Shown here: one piece after another, positions 1 to 6,473 of the stretch | Numbering within the stretch: the stretch's first letter is position 1 | Layout of the letters: each line of letters opens with the position of its first letter | DNA from: an uncultured Cytophagaceae bacterium | GTDB taxonomy: Bacteria > Bacteroidota > Bacteroidia > Cytophagales > Spirosomataceae | NCBI GenBank assembly: GCA_903960725.1 | Contig: CAJCBY010000220.1 | Span: 1 to 11,106, forward strand | Length of the DNA stretch: 11,106 bases | Reading direction: 5' to 3' | Notes under the pieces: generated by a model | What the model was told of the DNA's origin: nothing | The model's input: only the letters and a program-made list of their open reading frames with translations | The model's database searches: none | Position numbers and translations under genes: made by a program

Positions 1-1212
1 CATACCCTCTCTAACGGAATCACAGTGGTGCACCGACAAGTGCTTCACACAGAGATCTCCCATTTAGGGCTTATGCTAGACATCGGAAGCCGGGATGAAT
101 TAGCAGGTGAAGAGGGTTTAGCGCACTTTTGGGAGCATTTGGCCTTCAAAGGGACGAAGAAAAAGAACAACATGCAGATCATTAACCGCCTAGAAATTTA
201 CGGCGGAGAATTAAATGCGTATACCACTAAAGAAAAAATCTGTTTTCATGCCTCCATTCTTAGCCCCTATTTTGAACGGGCTTTGGAACTATTAACTGAT
301 ATCACCTTTGAATCTGTTTTCCCTGAAAAGGAAATAGAGAAAGAGCGTTCGGTTATTTTAGAGGAGATGTCTATGTACTATGACGCTCCTGAAGAGGCGA
401 TTCAGGACGATTTTGATGAATTATTATTCCCTAATCACCCCTTAGGAGTGAATATTTTAGGAACCACGGAGACGGTTCAAGCCTTCCAAAAAAAGGACCT
501 CGAAACCTTCATCGAACGCAATTTAGACACCTCCCGCATCGTCTTTTCATCGATAGGAAAATTAGATCCAGCCAAAGTTTTTGCTTGGGCAGAAAAGCAT
601 TTGGGATCTATCCAAGCAAAGAAGCAAATCGTGAAACGGATTGTTCCATCACCGATGATTCCTCAGACCAAAGTCATCAAAAGAGGCATTACACAGTCTC
701 ACGTTGCTTTAGGACGTCAATCTTTTGCTATTGAAAACCCCAATCGATTAGCCTTTTTCTTGTTAGTCAATCTACTTGGTGGGCCTGGCATGAATTCCTT
801 GCTGAACGTTTCGGTTCGGGAACGTCATGGCTTGGTTTATTCGATAGAAGCCAATTTGACTTCGTTTTTAGACTCAGGTTATTGGGCCATTTATTTTGGA
901 ACAGAGCCTAACCAGGTGAATAAATCAATGAAATTGATCCATAAAGAATTTGCCAAACTGCAAGAAAAGGAGTTGACGGCTCCTCAATTAAAGAAGATAA
1001 AAAGCCAATTAAAAGGACAATTAGCCATGGCTGAGGAAGGGAACCTCAATTTCATGTTGATGATGGCCAAAAACCTATTGGATAGAGAGAAAATCGAGAG
1101 TTTAGACGAAATTTTCGAACAAATTGATCTCATCGATAGTGCCCACATCCAATCACTGTCTACAGAAATGTTGAATCCAGATTCCTTGAGCTATTTGATT
1201 TTCGAACCCTAA
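1..1212 (+). CDS. M16 family zinc metallopeptidase (5' end cut by window)
   Basis: This is a pitrilysin/processing-peptidase-type (M16) zinc endopeptidase. The reading frame is open from base 1 and the residues before the first possible GTG (base 25) read HTLSNGIT, the usual family N-terminus, so the true start lies just upstream of the window and GTG 25 is not it. Counting from that GTG, the inverted zinc motif HFWEH is at residues 34-38 (His, catalytic Glu, His), and the third zinc ligand is expected at the Glu pair 113-114 in ERSVILEE, the normal distance away. The C-terminal half has the family's GGPGMNS and RERHGLVYS segments, where the conserved Arg and Tyr help bind substrate. About 400 residues fits a single-unit M16B-like protein. 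No signal peptide can be judged because the N-terminus is missing. hemW starts four bases after its stop, so the two are probably co-transcribed. The natural substrate is unknown. Confidence 0.93.
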   Translation, partial: HTLSNGITVVHRQVLHTEISHLGLMLDIGSRDELAGEEGLAHFWEHLAFKGTKKKNNMQIINRLEIYGGELNAYTTKEKICFHASILSPYFERALELLTDITFESVFPEKEIEKERSVILEEMSMYYDAPEEAIQDDFDELLFPNHPLGVNILGTTETVQAFQKKDLETFIERNLDTSRIVFSSIGKLDPAKVFAWAEKHLGSIQAKKQIVKRIVPSPMIPQTKVIKRGITQSHVALGRQSFAIENPNRLAFFLLVNLLGGPGMNSLLNVSVRERHGLVYSIEANLTSFLDSGYWAIYFGTEPNQVNKSMKLIHKEFAKLQEKELTAPQLKKIKSQLKGQLAMAEEGNLNFMLMMAKNLLDREKIESLDEIFEQIDLIDSAHIQSLSTEMLNPDSLSYLIFEP

Positions 1213-1216
1213 TCCG

Positions 1217-2332
1217 GTGCATCTTTACCTCCATATACCCTTTTGTAGACAAGCCTGTCATTATTGCGACTTCCATTTTTCGACCAATACAAGCCGAAAA
1301 GAAGAAATAGTTCAGGCGCTTTGTCGCGAAATAGCGGCTCAGAAGGACTATTTAGGTGGTTCAGAACTTAAAACCATTTATTTTGGTGGGGGAACGCCGT
1401 CTCTCCTATCTGCGTCAGAATTAGATTTGATTTTTGACTCGATTCATAGCTATCATTCCGTCGCCAGCGATGCTGAGATTACCTTAGAAGCAAATCCGGA
1501 GGATTTAACGCTGGAATATTGCTTATTGATTGCTTCTAAAGGAATTAATCGCCTGAGTATCGGTGTACAATCCTTTCAAGAGAAAAACCTAGTGCTGATG
1601 AACCGTAACCACCAGGCATTCGATTCGATTCAAGCGATTCAAAATGCCCAGAAAGCAGGTATCAACAACATCAGCATCGATTTGATTTACGGAATTCCGT
1701 CTAATTCCGAAGCAGATTTAGACTTCGATTTAGAAAAAGCCACCACGTTGGGAGTCCAACACATTTCAGCCTATAGCTTAACGGTAGAACCTAAAACGGT
1801 TTTTGGCGTTCAAAAAAAGAAAGGATCCTTCGTGGAAATTCCAGATTCGGCTATGGCAAACGCCTTTATGCAGGTGCGTCATTACTTAGAATCCAAAGGT
1901 TACGAAGGTTACGAAACCTCCAATTTTGCGAAAGAAGGCCATTATTCTATTCATAATACGAGTTATTGGCAGCAGGAACCTTATCTGGGAATTGGTCCAT
2001 CTGCCCATAGTTTTAATGGACATTCACGCCAATGGAATGTGTCGAATAATGCGAAATACCTGGCGTCAGGACTCGAATTAGCAGAGAAAGAAGACCTCAG
2101 CCTAGCTGATCAATACAATGAATATCTGATGGTACGCCTACGTACTAAATGGGGTATAAATCTCGTTTATGTTCGGAAAACCTTAACACGATTAGGCTTA
2201 GAATATCCGGAAAAAGAATTCCAAGACTGGATAGACAAGGGATATGCGCAAATTGTCGACCAGCAATTAATCCTGAAAGGAGAAGGAAAACTACTGGCAG
2301 ATCGCCTAAGTAGTGATATTTTTGTGGTCTAA
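1217..2332 (+). CDS. hemW: Radical SAM haem chaperone HemW (coproporphyrinogen III oxidase-like)
   Basis: 371 residues, the family's usual length. The radical-SAM cluster motif CX3CX2C is at Cys10, Cys14 and Cys17. The position of the fourth Cys found in HemN is Phe19 here, which is typical of HemW and argues against true oxygen-independent coproporphyrinogen oxidase. Further landmarks are GGGTPS (57-62), EANPED (91-96), the NRLSIGVQSF segment (111-120), IDLIYGIP (154-161), and an HNTSYW segment in the C-terminal half that matches the HNxxYW pattern described for HemW. From family knowledge HemW binds a [4Fe-4S] cluster and SAM and transfers haem to apoproteins. The start is GTG 1217, because homologues begin within a few residues of IHIPFC and no ATG lies between the upstream stop and that motif. 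There is no clear ribosome binding site, as is common in Bacteroidota. It follows the peptidase gene by four bases and probably shares its transcript. Confidence 0.93.
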   Translation: MHLYLHIPFCRQACHYCDFHFSTNTSRKEEIVQALCREIAAQKDYLGGSELKTIYFGGGTPSLLSASELDLIFDSIHSYHSVASDAEITLEANPEDLTLEYCLLIASKGINRLSIGVQSFQEKNLVLMNRNHQAFDSIQAIQNAQKAGINNISIDLIYGIPSNSEADLDFDLEKATTLGVQHISAYSLTVEPKTVFGVQKKKGSFVEIPDSAMANAFMQVRHYLESKGYEGYETSNFAKEGHYSIHNTSYWQQEPYLGIGPSAHSFNGHSRQWNVSNNAKYLASGLELAEKEDLSLADQYNEYLMVRLRTKWGINLVYVRKTLTRLGLEYPEKEFQDWIDKGYAQIVDQQLILKGEGKLLADRLSSDIFVV

Positions 2333-2350
2333 GGCCTTTTTGTAAATTTA
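2321..2350 (+). promoter_or_regulatory. Candidate mtgA promoter overlapping the end of hemW
   Basis: TTTG at 2321-2324 is followed after 18 bases by TAAATTTA at 2343-2350, one base away from the Bacteroidota -7 consensus TAnnTTTG. If transcription starts about seven bases after the element it begins at or next to the ATG at 2358, giving a leaderless or nearly leaderless mRNA. The -33 part lies inside the last codons of hemW. This is a pattern match only. Confidence 0.45.
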
Positions 2351-2357
2351 CGTCCGC

Positions 2358-3137
2358 ATGGCAAAGAGAATCGAATACACTAAGAAAACAACCAACCCAA
2401 CTACTGGTGGGAATAAGTTTGAACGCCTATCTAAAAAAAGTCCAAAGAAACGCTCTTGGTTCAAAAAGATCCTCTTATTTTTTCTTTATCTCTGGGGATT
2501 CAGTCTATTTACAGTCGTATTTCTGAAGTTCTTTCCCGTCTATTTTACCCCGACAATGGCCTCCCGAAAAATCGAAGCCTTGCTAGAGGGGAAACCATCC
2601 AAAATTTACAGTCAATGGACACCTTACAAAGAACTAGATAAAAATGTAGCCATTGCTGTGGTTGCCTCTGAAGATCAAGTTTTCCCAGATCACAATGGAT
2701 TTGATTTCGATGCCATGCTAGGTGCCGTAAAACACAATATGAAAGGGAAAAAAATCAGAGGAGCTAGTACTATTTCCCAGCAAGTAGCTAAAAATGTATT
2801 TCTTTGGCAAGACCGAAGTTATATTCGAAAAGGCCTAGAAGTATACTTTACGTTCCTGATAGAATTGATTTGGGGGAAAGAGCGAATTCTAGAAGTGTAT
2901 CTAAATGTGGCAGAAACTGGGCCTATGACTTTTGGCGTTGAAGCAGCTTGCAGACGATATTATGGGCATAGTGGTTCAGAAATCTCAACATCAGAAGCAG
3001 CCAGAATTGCAGCCGTATTACCAAGTCCGAATCGATTCTCAATAGAAAACCCATCCGCCTATGTGCGTAAACGCACATCCGCTATTCAACGCCAAATGAA
3101 AGGTTTAGGAGGCAAAAACTACTTGAAAAATCTATAA
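2358..3137 (+). CDS. mtgA: Monofunctional peptidoglycan transglycosylase (GT51)
   Basis: A membrane-anchored glycosyltransferase that polymerises lipid II into glycan strands on the periplasmic side. A basic N-terminus (Lys/Arg-rich, residues 1-37) is followed by one membrane segment at about 36-59, so the topology is N-in. The GT51 domain follows: motif 1 VASEDQVF holds the catalytic Glu105, motif 2 RGASTISQQ is at 134-142, and motif 3 KERILEVYLN at 174-183 holds the second active-site Glu179. There is no transpeptidase domain after it, so at 259 residues this is the monofunctional enzyme and not a class A PBP. ATG 2358 is chosen because it gives the usual short cytoplasmic tail and sits just after a promoter-like sequence. 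Its last two codons overlap the tail of the convergent ATL gene by six bases: the final Leu codon CTA read backwards is the ATL stop TAG. Confidence 0.95.
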   Translation: MAKRIEYTKKTTNPTTGGNKFERLSKKSPKKRSWFKKILLFFLYLWGFSLFTVVFLKFFPVYFTPTMASRKIEALLEGKPSKIYSQWTPYKELDKNVAIAVVASEDQVFPDHNGFDFDAMLGAVKHNMKGKKIRGASTISQQVAKNVFLWQDRSYIRKGLEVYFTFLIELIWGKERILEVYLNVAETGPMTFGVEAACRRYYGHSGSEISTSEAARIAAVLPSPNRFSIENPSAYVRKRTSAIQRQMKGLGGKNYLKNL

Positions 3138-3449
3138 TAACTCGATTGAGGGATCCCAGAAATGGGAGGAAAAATTCAGAATCTGATCGTCTTTAATGGT
3201 AAGGCCTTCCGCTTCAAGTAATTCTTGCATTCGATTTCCACCGAAAAAATTCTTACCAGTCAAAACGCCAGTGCGGTTTACAACGCGATGAGCAGGAATA
3301 TTCGCTTGCGTATGTGAGGCATTCATTGCCCAACCTACTAATCTAGCACCGCCTTTGGAACCTAAATACCCCGCAATAGCGCCATAGGATGTCACTCTCC
3401 CCTCAGGGATCAACGCTACTACCTGGTAAATTGCCTCAAAATCTGCCAT
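3132..3449 (-). CDS. Alkyltransferase-like protein (MGMT-fold, catalytic Cys replaced)
   Basis: 105 residues corresponding to the C-terminal DNA-binding domain of O6-alkylguanine-DNA alkyltransferase. The family segments are all present: GRVTSYGAIAGYLG (17-30) with Tyr22 in the place of the nucleotide-flipping Tyr, ARLVGWAM (35-42) with the arginine-finger Arg36, and IPAHRVVNRTG (51-61). The active-site PCHR reads PAHR at 52-55, so the methyl-accepting Cys is Ala and the protein cannot do the suicide alkyl transfer. From family knowledge, such ATL proteins bind O6-alkylguanine lesions and hand them to nucleotide excision repair. Here Ala is found where well-studied ATLs have Trp. The start codon overlaps the DUF3109 stop in TAATG, indicating translational coupling as the second gene of a two-gene operon. 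The 3' end overlaps mtgA on the other strand. Confidence 0.9.
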   Translation of the reverse strand: MADFEAIYQVVALIPEGRVTSYGAIAGYLGSKGGARLVGWAMNASHTQANIPAHRVVNRTGVLTGKNFFGGNRMQELLEAEGLTIKDDQILNFSSHFWDPSIELL

Positions 3450-4021
3450 TATTCTTCTTTGCGCTCCTCAATCTCTTGACACAACTCGGCATACCATTTC
3501 TCGCCAAATTTTCGAATCAACGGCTCTTTCAAAAATACATATATGGGAACTCCTAGGGACGCGCCATTCGAACAAGCATCGGAACAAATAGACCATCGAT
3601 CGTAATTCAAAGCCGTATAGTCAGCTAATTTCGCTAAACGAATCGGATACAAATGGCAGGAAATAGGCTTTCTGAAATCCGTTTTTCCGGCAAAATAGGC
3701 CTGCTCAATGCCACATTTCAAATGACCCTTATCATCATATAGCGCATAGGCACATTCTCTCCCTTTGATCACCGGCGTAGAGAAATCGCCATCATCATCC
3801 TTTACCCAAGCCCCTGATTTTTCAATTTCTTTCAACCCTATTTCAGATAAAAACGGTTTGATTTCGTCTTGAATACGCTCTAAAATCTCTAATTCGTCTT
3901 CTTCTAAGGGTGCGCCTAAATCGCCTTCTACACAGCAAGCACCTTTACATTTCGCTAAATCACAAACGAAAAATTCGTCTGCCACGTCGGAAGAAATTAC
4001 CGTATCATCAATTAAAATCAT
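3449..4021 (-). CDS. DUF3109 family cysteine-cluster protein
   Basis: About 190 residues, recognised as DUF3109 by its cysteine pattern. Near the N-terminus is [11 protein letters not shown] followed by EGDLGAP, in the middle are a Cys in GRECAYAL and one in LKCGIE, then ISCHLYPIR, and finally CSDAC. That makes nine cysteines, resembling the metal or Fe-S binding arrangement of YkgJ-like zinc/iron-chelating proteins. The molecular function is not established and I do not assign one. No signal peptide or membrane segment is visible, so it is probably cytoplasmic. The start is taken as ATG at 4021. A longer frame could begin at TTG 4042, but that would put the start inside a perfect promoter element (4040-4047) and adds residues (WFKNKQ) before the normal [10 protein letters not shown] start. 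It is the first gene of an operon with the ATL gene (TAATG overlap). Confidence 0.85.
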   Translation of the reverse strand: MILIDDTVISSDVADEFFVCDLAKCKGACCVEGDLGAPLEEDELEILERIQDEIKPFLSEIGLKEIEKSGAWVKDDDGDFSTPVIKGRECAYALYDDKGHLKCGIEQAYFAGKTDFRKPISCHLYPIRLAKLADYTALNYDRWSICSDACSNGASLGVPIYVFLKEPLIRKFGEKWYAELCQEIEERKEE

Positions 4022-4039
4022 CTGCTTATTTTTGAACCA

Positions 4040-4047
4040 CAAAGGTA
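4040..4047 (-). promoter_or_regulatory. -7 element of the DUF3109-ATL operon promoter
   Basis: Read on the minus strand this is TACCTTTG, a perfect match to the Bacteroidota -7 consensus TAnnTTTG. Transcription would start near 4033, giving a leader of about 12 bases before ATG 4021. I see no convincing TTTG at the -33 distance. The element decides the start of the DUF3109 gene by excluding the upstream TTG. Confidence 0.6.
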
Positions 4048-4067
4048 CAGATTATAGTTTATATAGG

Positions 4068-4075
4068 TAATTTTA
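4068..4075 (+). promoter_or_regulatory. Weak candidate -7 element for the lytic transglycosylase gene
   Basis: TAATTTTA matches TAnnTTTG in all but the last base and resembles the mtgA element. It ends only four bases before ATG 4080, so the usual seven-base distance to the transcription start would fall inside the start codon. No -33 element is clear. It is listed because this 38-bp divergent gap must hold a promoter for each strand. Confidence 0.25.
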
Positions 4076-4079
4076 CAAG

Positions 4080-4988
4080 ATGAAATCCCTTTGGATACTT
4101 TTGATTTGTTTACCGGTTTTGGCCAAAACCTCATTCCCCGACTCACTCTTGATCGGGAACGTAAAAGTATACATCCATCCGTCCGCGAAAGCCATACTAG
4201 AAACGGAGCAAAAACGATTAGGCAGCAGCAAAAAATTCGTCGAAGGCATGAAGGAGAAAATGCGCTACTATTTCCCGGTGATGGAGCCATTGTTGCAATC
4301 TGCAGGGATTCCCAATGAGTTTAAATACCTCTCCGTACAAGAAAGTGGGTTAAATCCGGTGGCTGTTTCCACTTCTCAAGCCGTCGGATACTGGCAATTT
4401 AAGGCTGGAACTGCGACAGATATGGGACTGAAAGTGAATGAAAACGTGGACGAACGCAAGCATATTATCGAGGCTACAAAAGGGGCTGCAAACTACTTTA
4501 CCCGCAATAACCGCGTTTTAAATAACTGGGTGGGGACGCTTCTCTCCTACCGAATTGGTTTAGGGACAGCGAAGAAAACACCTTATGTGATGGATTGGGT
4601 GGGGAAATCAGACATTCAGGTGGATTCGACTACAGATTGGTATGTGCTGCGTTTTTTAGCCTATCAAAAATTCTGGGCTGATGAATTCAAAAAGGACGAC
4701 TCCCTAGGCATCAAACCTAGTAAACAATCCAAATTAGTGATCTATGACAATACCTGTGGTAAAAATCTATTTGAAATCGCAGATGAATTGAATTTTAGCT
4801 ATGATGACTTAAAGAAGCACAATCCTTGGATTTTGAATGATTTCGTTCCAGACGACAAGAATTACATTCTGTACCTTCCCTCCCATGTTCCCTTTTTCGA
4901 TAATTCGAAGCCCATTCCACAAATAAAAGAGCCTGAAGAATTTCTATTACCTCCCAAAAAGAAGTTAGATAACCCGCAGCAGGAATAA
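4080..4988 (+). CDS. Secreted lytic transglycosylase, SLT domain with LysM-like C-terminal region
   Basis: A peptidoglycan-cleaving transglycosylase of the MltD/Slt kind. A short hydrophobic signal sequence covers about residues 3-15 (cleavage plausible after LAKTS). The SLT domain runs from about 62 to 185: the GIPNEFKYLSVQESG segment holds the predicted catalytic Glu88, followed by SQAVGYWQF (99-107) and the later LLSYRIGLG segment (154-162). In this last segment the usual Ala-Tyr-Asn is Ser-Tyr-Arg, a variation noted without a known consequence. Residues about 218-267 (LVIYDNTCGKNLFEIA, then SYDDLKKHNPWI, then YILYLP) have the spacing of a degenerate LysM-like fold, suggesting a wall-binding module; this part is inference. 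The C-terminus is Pro/Lys-rich. It is a single gene divergent from the DUF3109 operon. Its last 24 bases overlap the tail of the convergent O-methyltransferase gene. Confidence 0.87.
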   Translation: MKSLWILLICLPVLAKTSFPDSLLIGNVKVYIHPSAKAILETEQKRLGSSKKFVEGMKEKMRYYFPVMEPLLQSAGIPNEFKYLSVQESGLNPVAVSTSQAVGYWQFKAGTATDMGLKVNENVDERKHIIEATKGAANYFTRNNRVLNNWVGTLLSYRIGLGTAKKTPYVMDWVGKSDIQVDSTTDWYVLRFLAYQKFWADEFKKDDSLGIKPSKQSKLVIYDNTCGKNLFEIADELNFSYDDLKKHNPWILNDFVPDDKNYILYLPSHVPFFDNSKPIPQIKEPEEFLLPPKKKLDNPQQE

Positions 4989-5603
4989 TCCATCACGGAT
5001 AGGTAACAATAAGGGTTCTACACGTGGATCATTTGCCACTTTTGTATTAAAATCCCGTAAAGCTTCTGTCGATTTATCTTTAGCCGTTTCCTCGATGATT
5101 TTACCACTCCAAAGCACGTTATCTACAAGAATTAATCCACCAGAACGCATCTTGCTAATCACCAGATCAAAATACAACGCATAATTACGCTTATCCGCAT
5201 CGATAAATACTAGATCAATAGGCCCATCCAGTTTAGGGATTTCGACAGCCGCATCAGCAATACGGTAATCAATTTGATCCCGGTAGGCAGAGCGGTTAAA
5301 GAATGAACGGGTGAAGCTTTCTAACTCCTCATTTACATCAACCGTTATCAAACGACCAGTTGGATTCAATCCTTCCGCTAAACAAAGGGCTGAATAACCC
5401 GTATAAGTGCCTATTTCGAGGATGAGGGAGGGTTGGTAGACTTTGGCAATAAAAGATAAGAAACGACCCTGCAAGTGACCTGAAAGCATTCGAGGCTGCA
5501 ACACCATGGCATGCGTTTCGCGAACTAACTCCTTCAATAAGTCATTTTCAGGCTCCGTATGCTGCCGAGCATATTCCTCTATACCTTCGTCAATGAATTC
5601 CAT
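4965..5603 (-). CDS. Cation-dependent O-methyltransferase (CCoAOMT/TrmR-like)
   Basis: 212 residues, a class I SAM-dependent O-methyltransferase of the family that includes caffeoyl-CoA methyltransferases and the Bacillus tRNA 5-hydroxyuridine methyltransferase TrmR. The SAM-binding loop LEIGTYTGYSALCLAEGL is at 62-79. The acidic SAM-ribose contact is in the TVDVNEE stretch (88-93). The divalent-metal site is formed by Asp135 and Asp137 in DADKRNY together with Asp161-Asn162 in VDNVLWSGK. The substrate cannot be read from the sequence: a tRNA role like TrmR is possible, a small catechol-like substrate equally so. The ATG overlaps the stop of the upstream methyltransferase in TAATG, so it is the translationally coupled second gene of a two-methyltransferase operon. 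It ends inside the lytic transglycosylase gene on the opposite strand. Confidence 0.9.
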   Translation of the reverse strand: MEFIDEGIEEYARQHTEPENDLLKELVRETHAMVLQPRMLSGHLQGRFLSFIAKVYQPSLILEIGTYTGYSALCLAEGLNPTGRLITVDVNEELESFTRSFFNRSAYRDQIDYRIADAAVEIPKLDGPIDLVFIDADKRNYALYFDLVISKMRSGGLILVDNVLWSGKIIEETAKDKSTEALRDFNTKVANDPRVEPLLLPIRDGLFLLRVI

Positions 5604-6373
5604 TATTTAATCCCGGTATAGAAAAAGTCTAGTGAATTGTCAGGATCCTGGCTAAGGAAGTAATCGTCTACGTGAATCGATGAAACAAGGGAATCATTCG
5701 ACTTAGACAAAGATAAGCGACTCATTCGATTCGCGATATCGTAGGGTACCTGTAACCAGGTTCTTGGTAATTTATATTGGAGATTGAAAATATCAAAGCG
5801 GGTAATTTTCTTCACTGCCACCTTGTTTTCTTCATAATAATCCATCACTTTTTGATTTCCGTGCACCCCTTCCGTCACTACTTCAGAGAAGTGTTTCTTC
5901 ATCAAATCGCGTAATTCCGGCGCTAAATACTCGCGTACATGCCATGGATTACGGGTTAAGGAGAATTTCTTATTCACGGTCGTTAAATATAGCTTCCCGC
6001 CTGGCTTTAACACGCGTGCCGCTTCCGCTAAGAAAAAATCATCGTTTTCGATGTGTTCAATCACTTGGAAAGTAACCACGTAATCAAAGTGATTCGAAGG
6101 TAAATCCTGTAAAGGAGGCAAAAACATATCGATAAACTTGAACTTAGGATAGGTCTTCGAAAGACTCTCCATTAATTCCGTATTCTTATCCACTCCCGTA
6201 TAGTCACTCACCGCATCCGCTAACACACCTACACCACGTCCTGTGCCGCATCCAATCTCTAACACATTGCCTGAGAGCAATTTGCTGACGTGGATATAAG
6301 GATACAAAAGGCGCTGGTGAACGGGATTATCTGAAGGAATATCAGAGGACGCAATTTCGGTTGTTTTATACAT
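5603..6373 (-). CDS. Class I SAM-dependent methyltransferase of unknown substrate
   Basis: 256 residues. The Rossmann-like methyltransferase core occupies the first 150 or so: motif I VLEIGCGTGRG (37-47), an acidic residue in YTGVDKNTE (58-66) for SAM ribose, FQVIEHIEND (motif IV-like, about 102-111), and RVLKPGGKLYLTT (motif VI-like). The C-terminal 100 residues (Lys/Arg- and aromatic-rich, ending in DNSLDFFYTGIK) fit no family I recognise and may shape the substrate pocket. The IEHI segment and overall layout resemble UbiE/Methyltransf_11-type enzymes, but the substrate is not assigned. No signal peptide. It is the first gene of the operon, with a perfect TACCTTTG element upstream, and overlaps the O-methyltransferase start by one base. 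The pairing does not by itself show a shared pathway. Confidence 0.87.
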   Translation of the reverse strand: MYKTTEIASSDIPSDNPVHQRLLYPYIHVSKLLSGNVLEIGCGTGRGVGVLADAVSDYTGVDKNTELMESLSKTYPKFKFIDMFLPPLQDLPSNHFDYVVTFQVIEHIENDDFFLAEAARVLKPGGKLYLTTVNKKFSLTRNPWHVREYLAPELRDLMKKHFSEVVTEGVHGNQKVMDYYEENKVAVKKITRFDIFNLQYKLPRTWLQVPYDIANRMSRLSLSKSNDSLVSSIHVDDYFLSQDPDNSLDFFYTGIK

Positions 6374-6401
6374 TCTAAATGGATTATGACTCTTTCGGAC
6401 A

Positions 6402-6409
6402 CAAAGGTA
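6402..6409 (-). promoter_or_regulatory. -7 element of the two-methyltransferase operon promoter
   Basis: On the minus strand it reads TACCTTTG, identical to the element before the DUF3109 operon and a perfect TAnnTTTG. It implies a start near 6395 and a leader of about 22 bases before ATG 6373. No clear TTTG lies 17-23 bases upstream. Confidence 0.6.
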
Positions 6410-6444
6410 AGGAATTATCTAGCTGAAATGTTAAAAAAAATGCC

Positions 6445-6452
6445 GACCTTCG
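6445..6452 (+). promoter_or_regulatory. Weak candidate -7 element for rlmB
   Basis: GACCTTCG matches four of the six fixed positions of TAnnTTTG, and shares the CCTTCG ending with the candidate element before the dehydrogenase gene (TACCTTCG, minus strand). It would give a leader of about 15 bases before GTG 6474. It may be a local variant of the -7 sequence or chance. Confidence 0.25.
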
Positions 6453-6473
6453 TGCAAAATTTCAAGCAACAAC

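Noticed and set aside
25..27. GTG at 25 as the true start of the M16 peptidase
   Set aside because: The frame is open to base 1 and the preceding residues (HTLSNGIT) are part of the conserved family N-terminus.
4022..4042. TTG start for the DUF3109 gene at 4042
   Set aside because: It falls inside a perfect TACCTTTG promoter element and adds residues before the normal MILIDDTV start.
4018..4318. Overlapping reading frames across the start of the lytic transglycosylase gene on both strands
   Set aside because: They have no family signature and low-complexity Arg/Ser-rich translations, as expected for shadows of the real coding frame.
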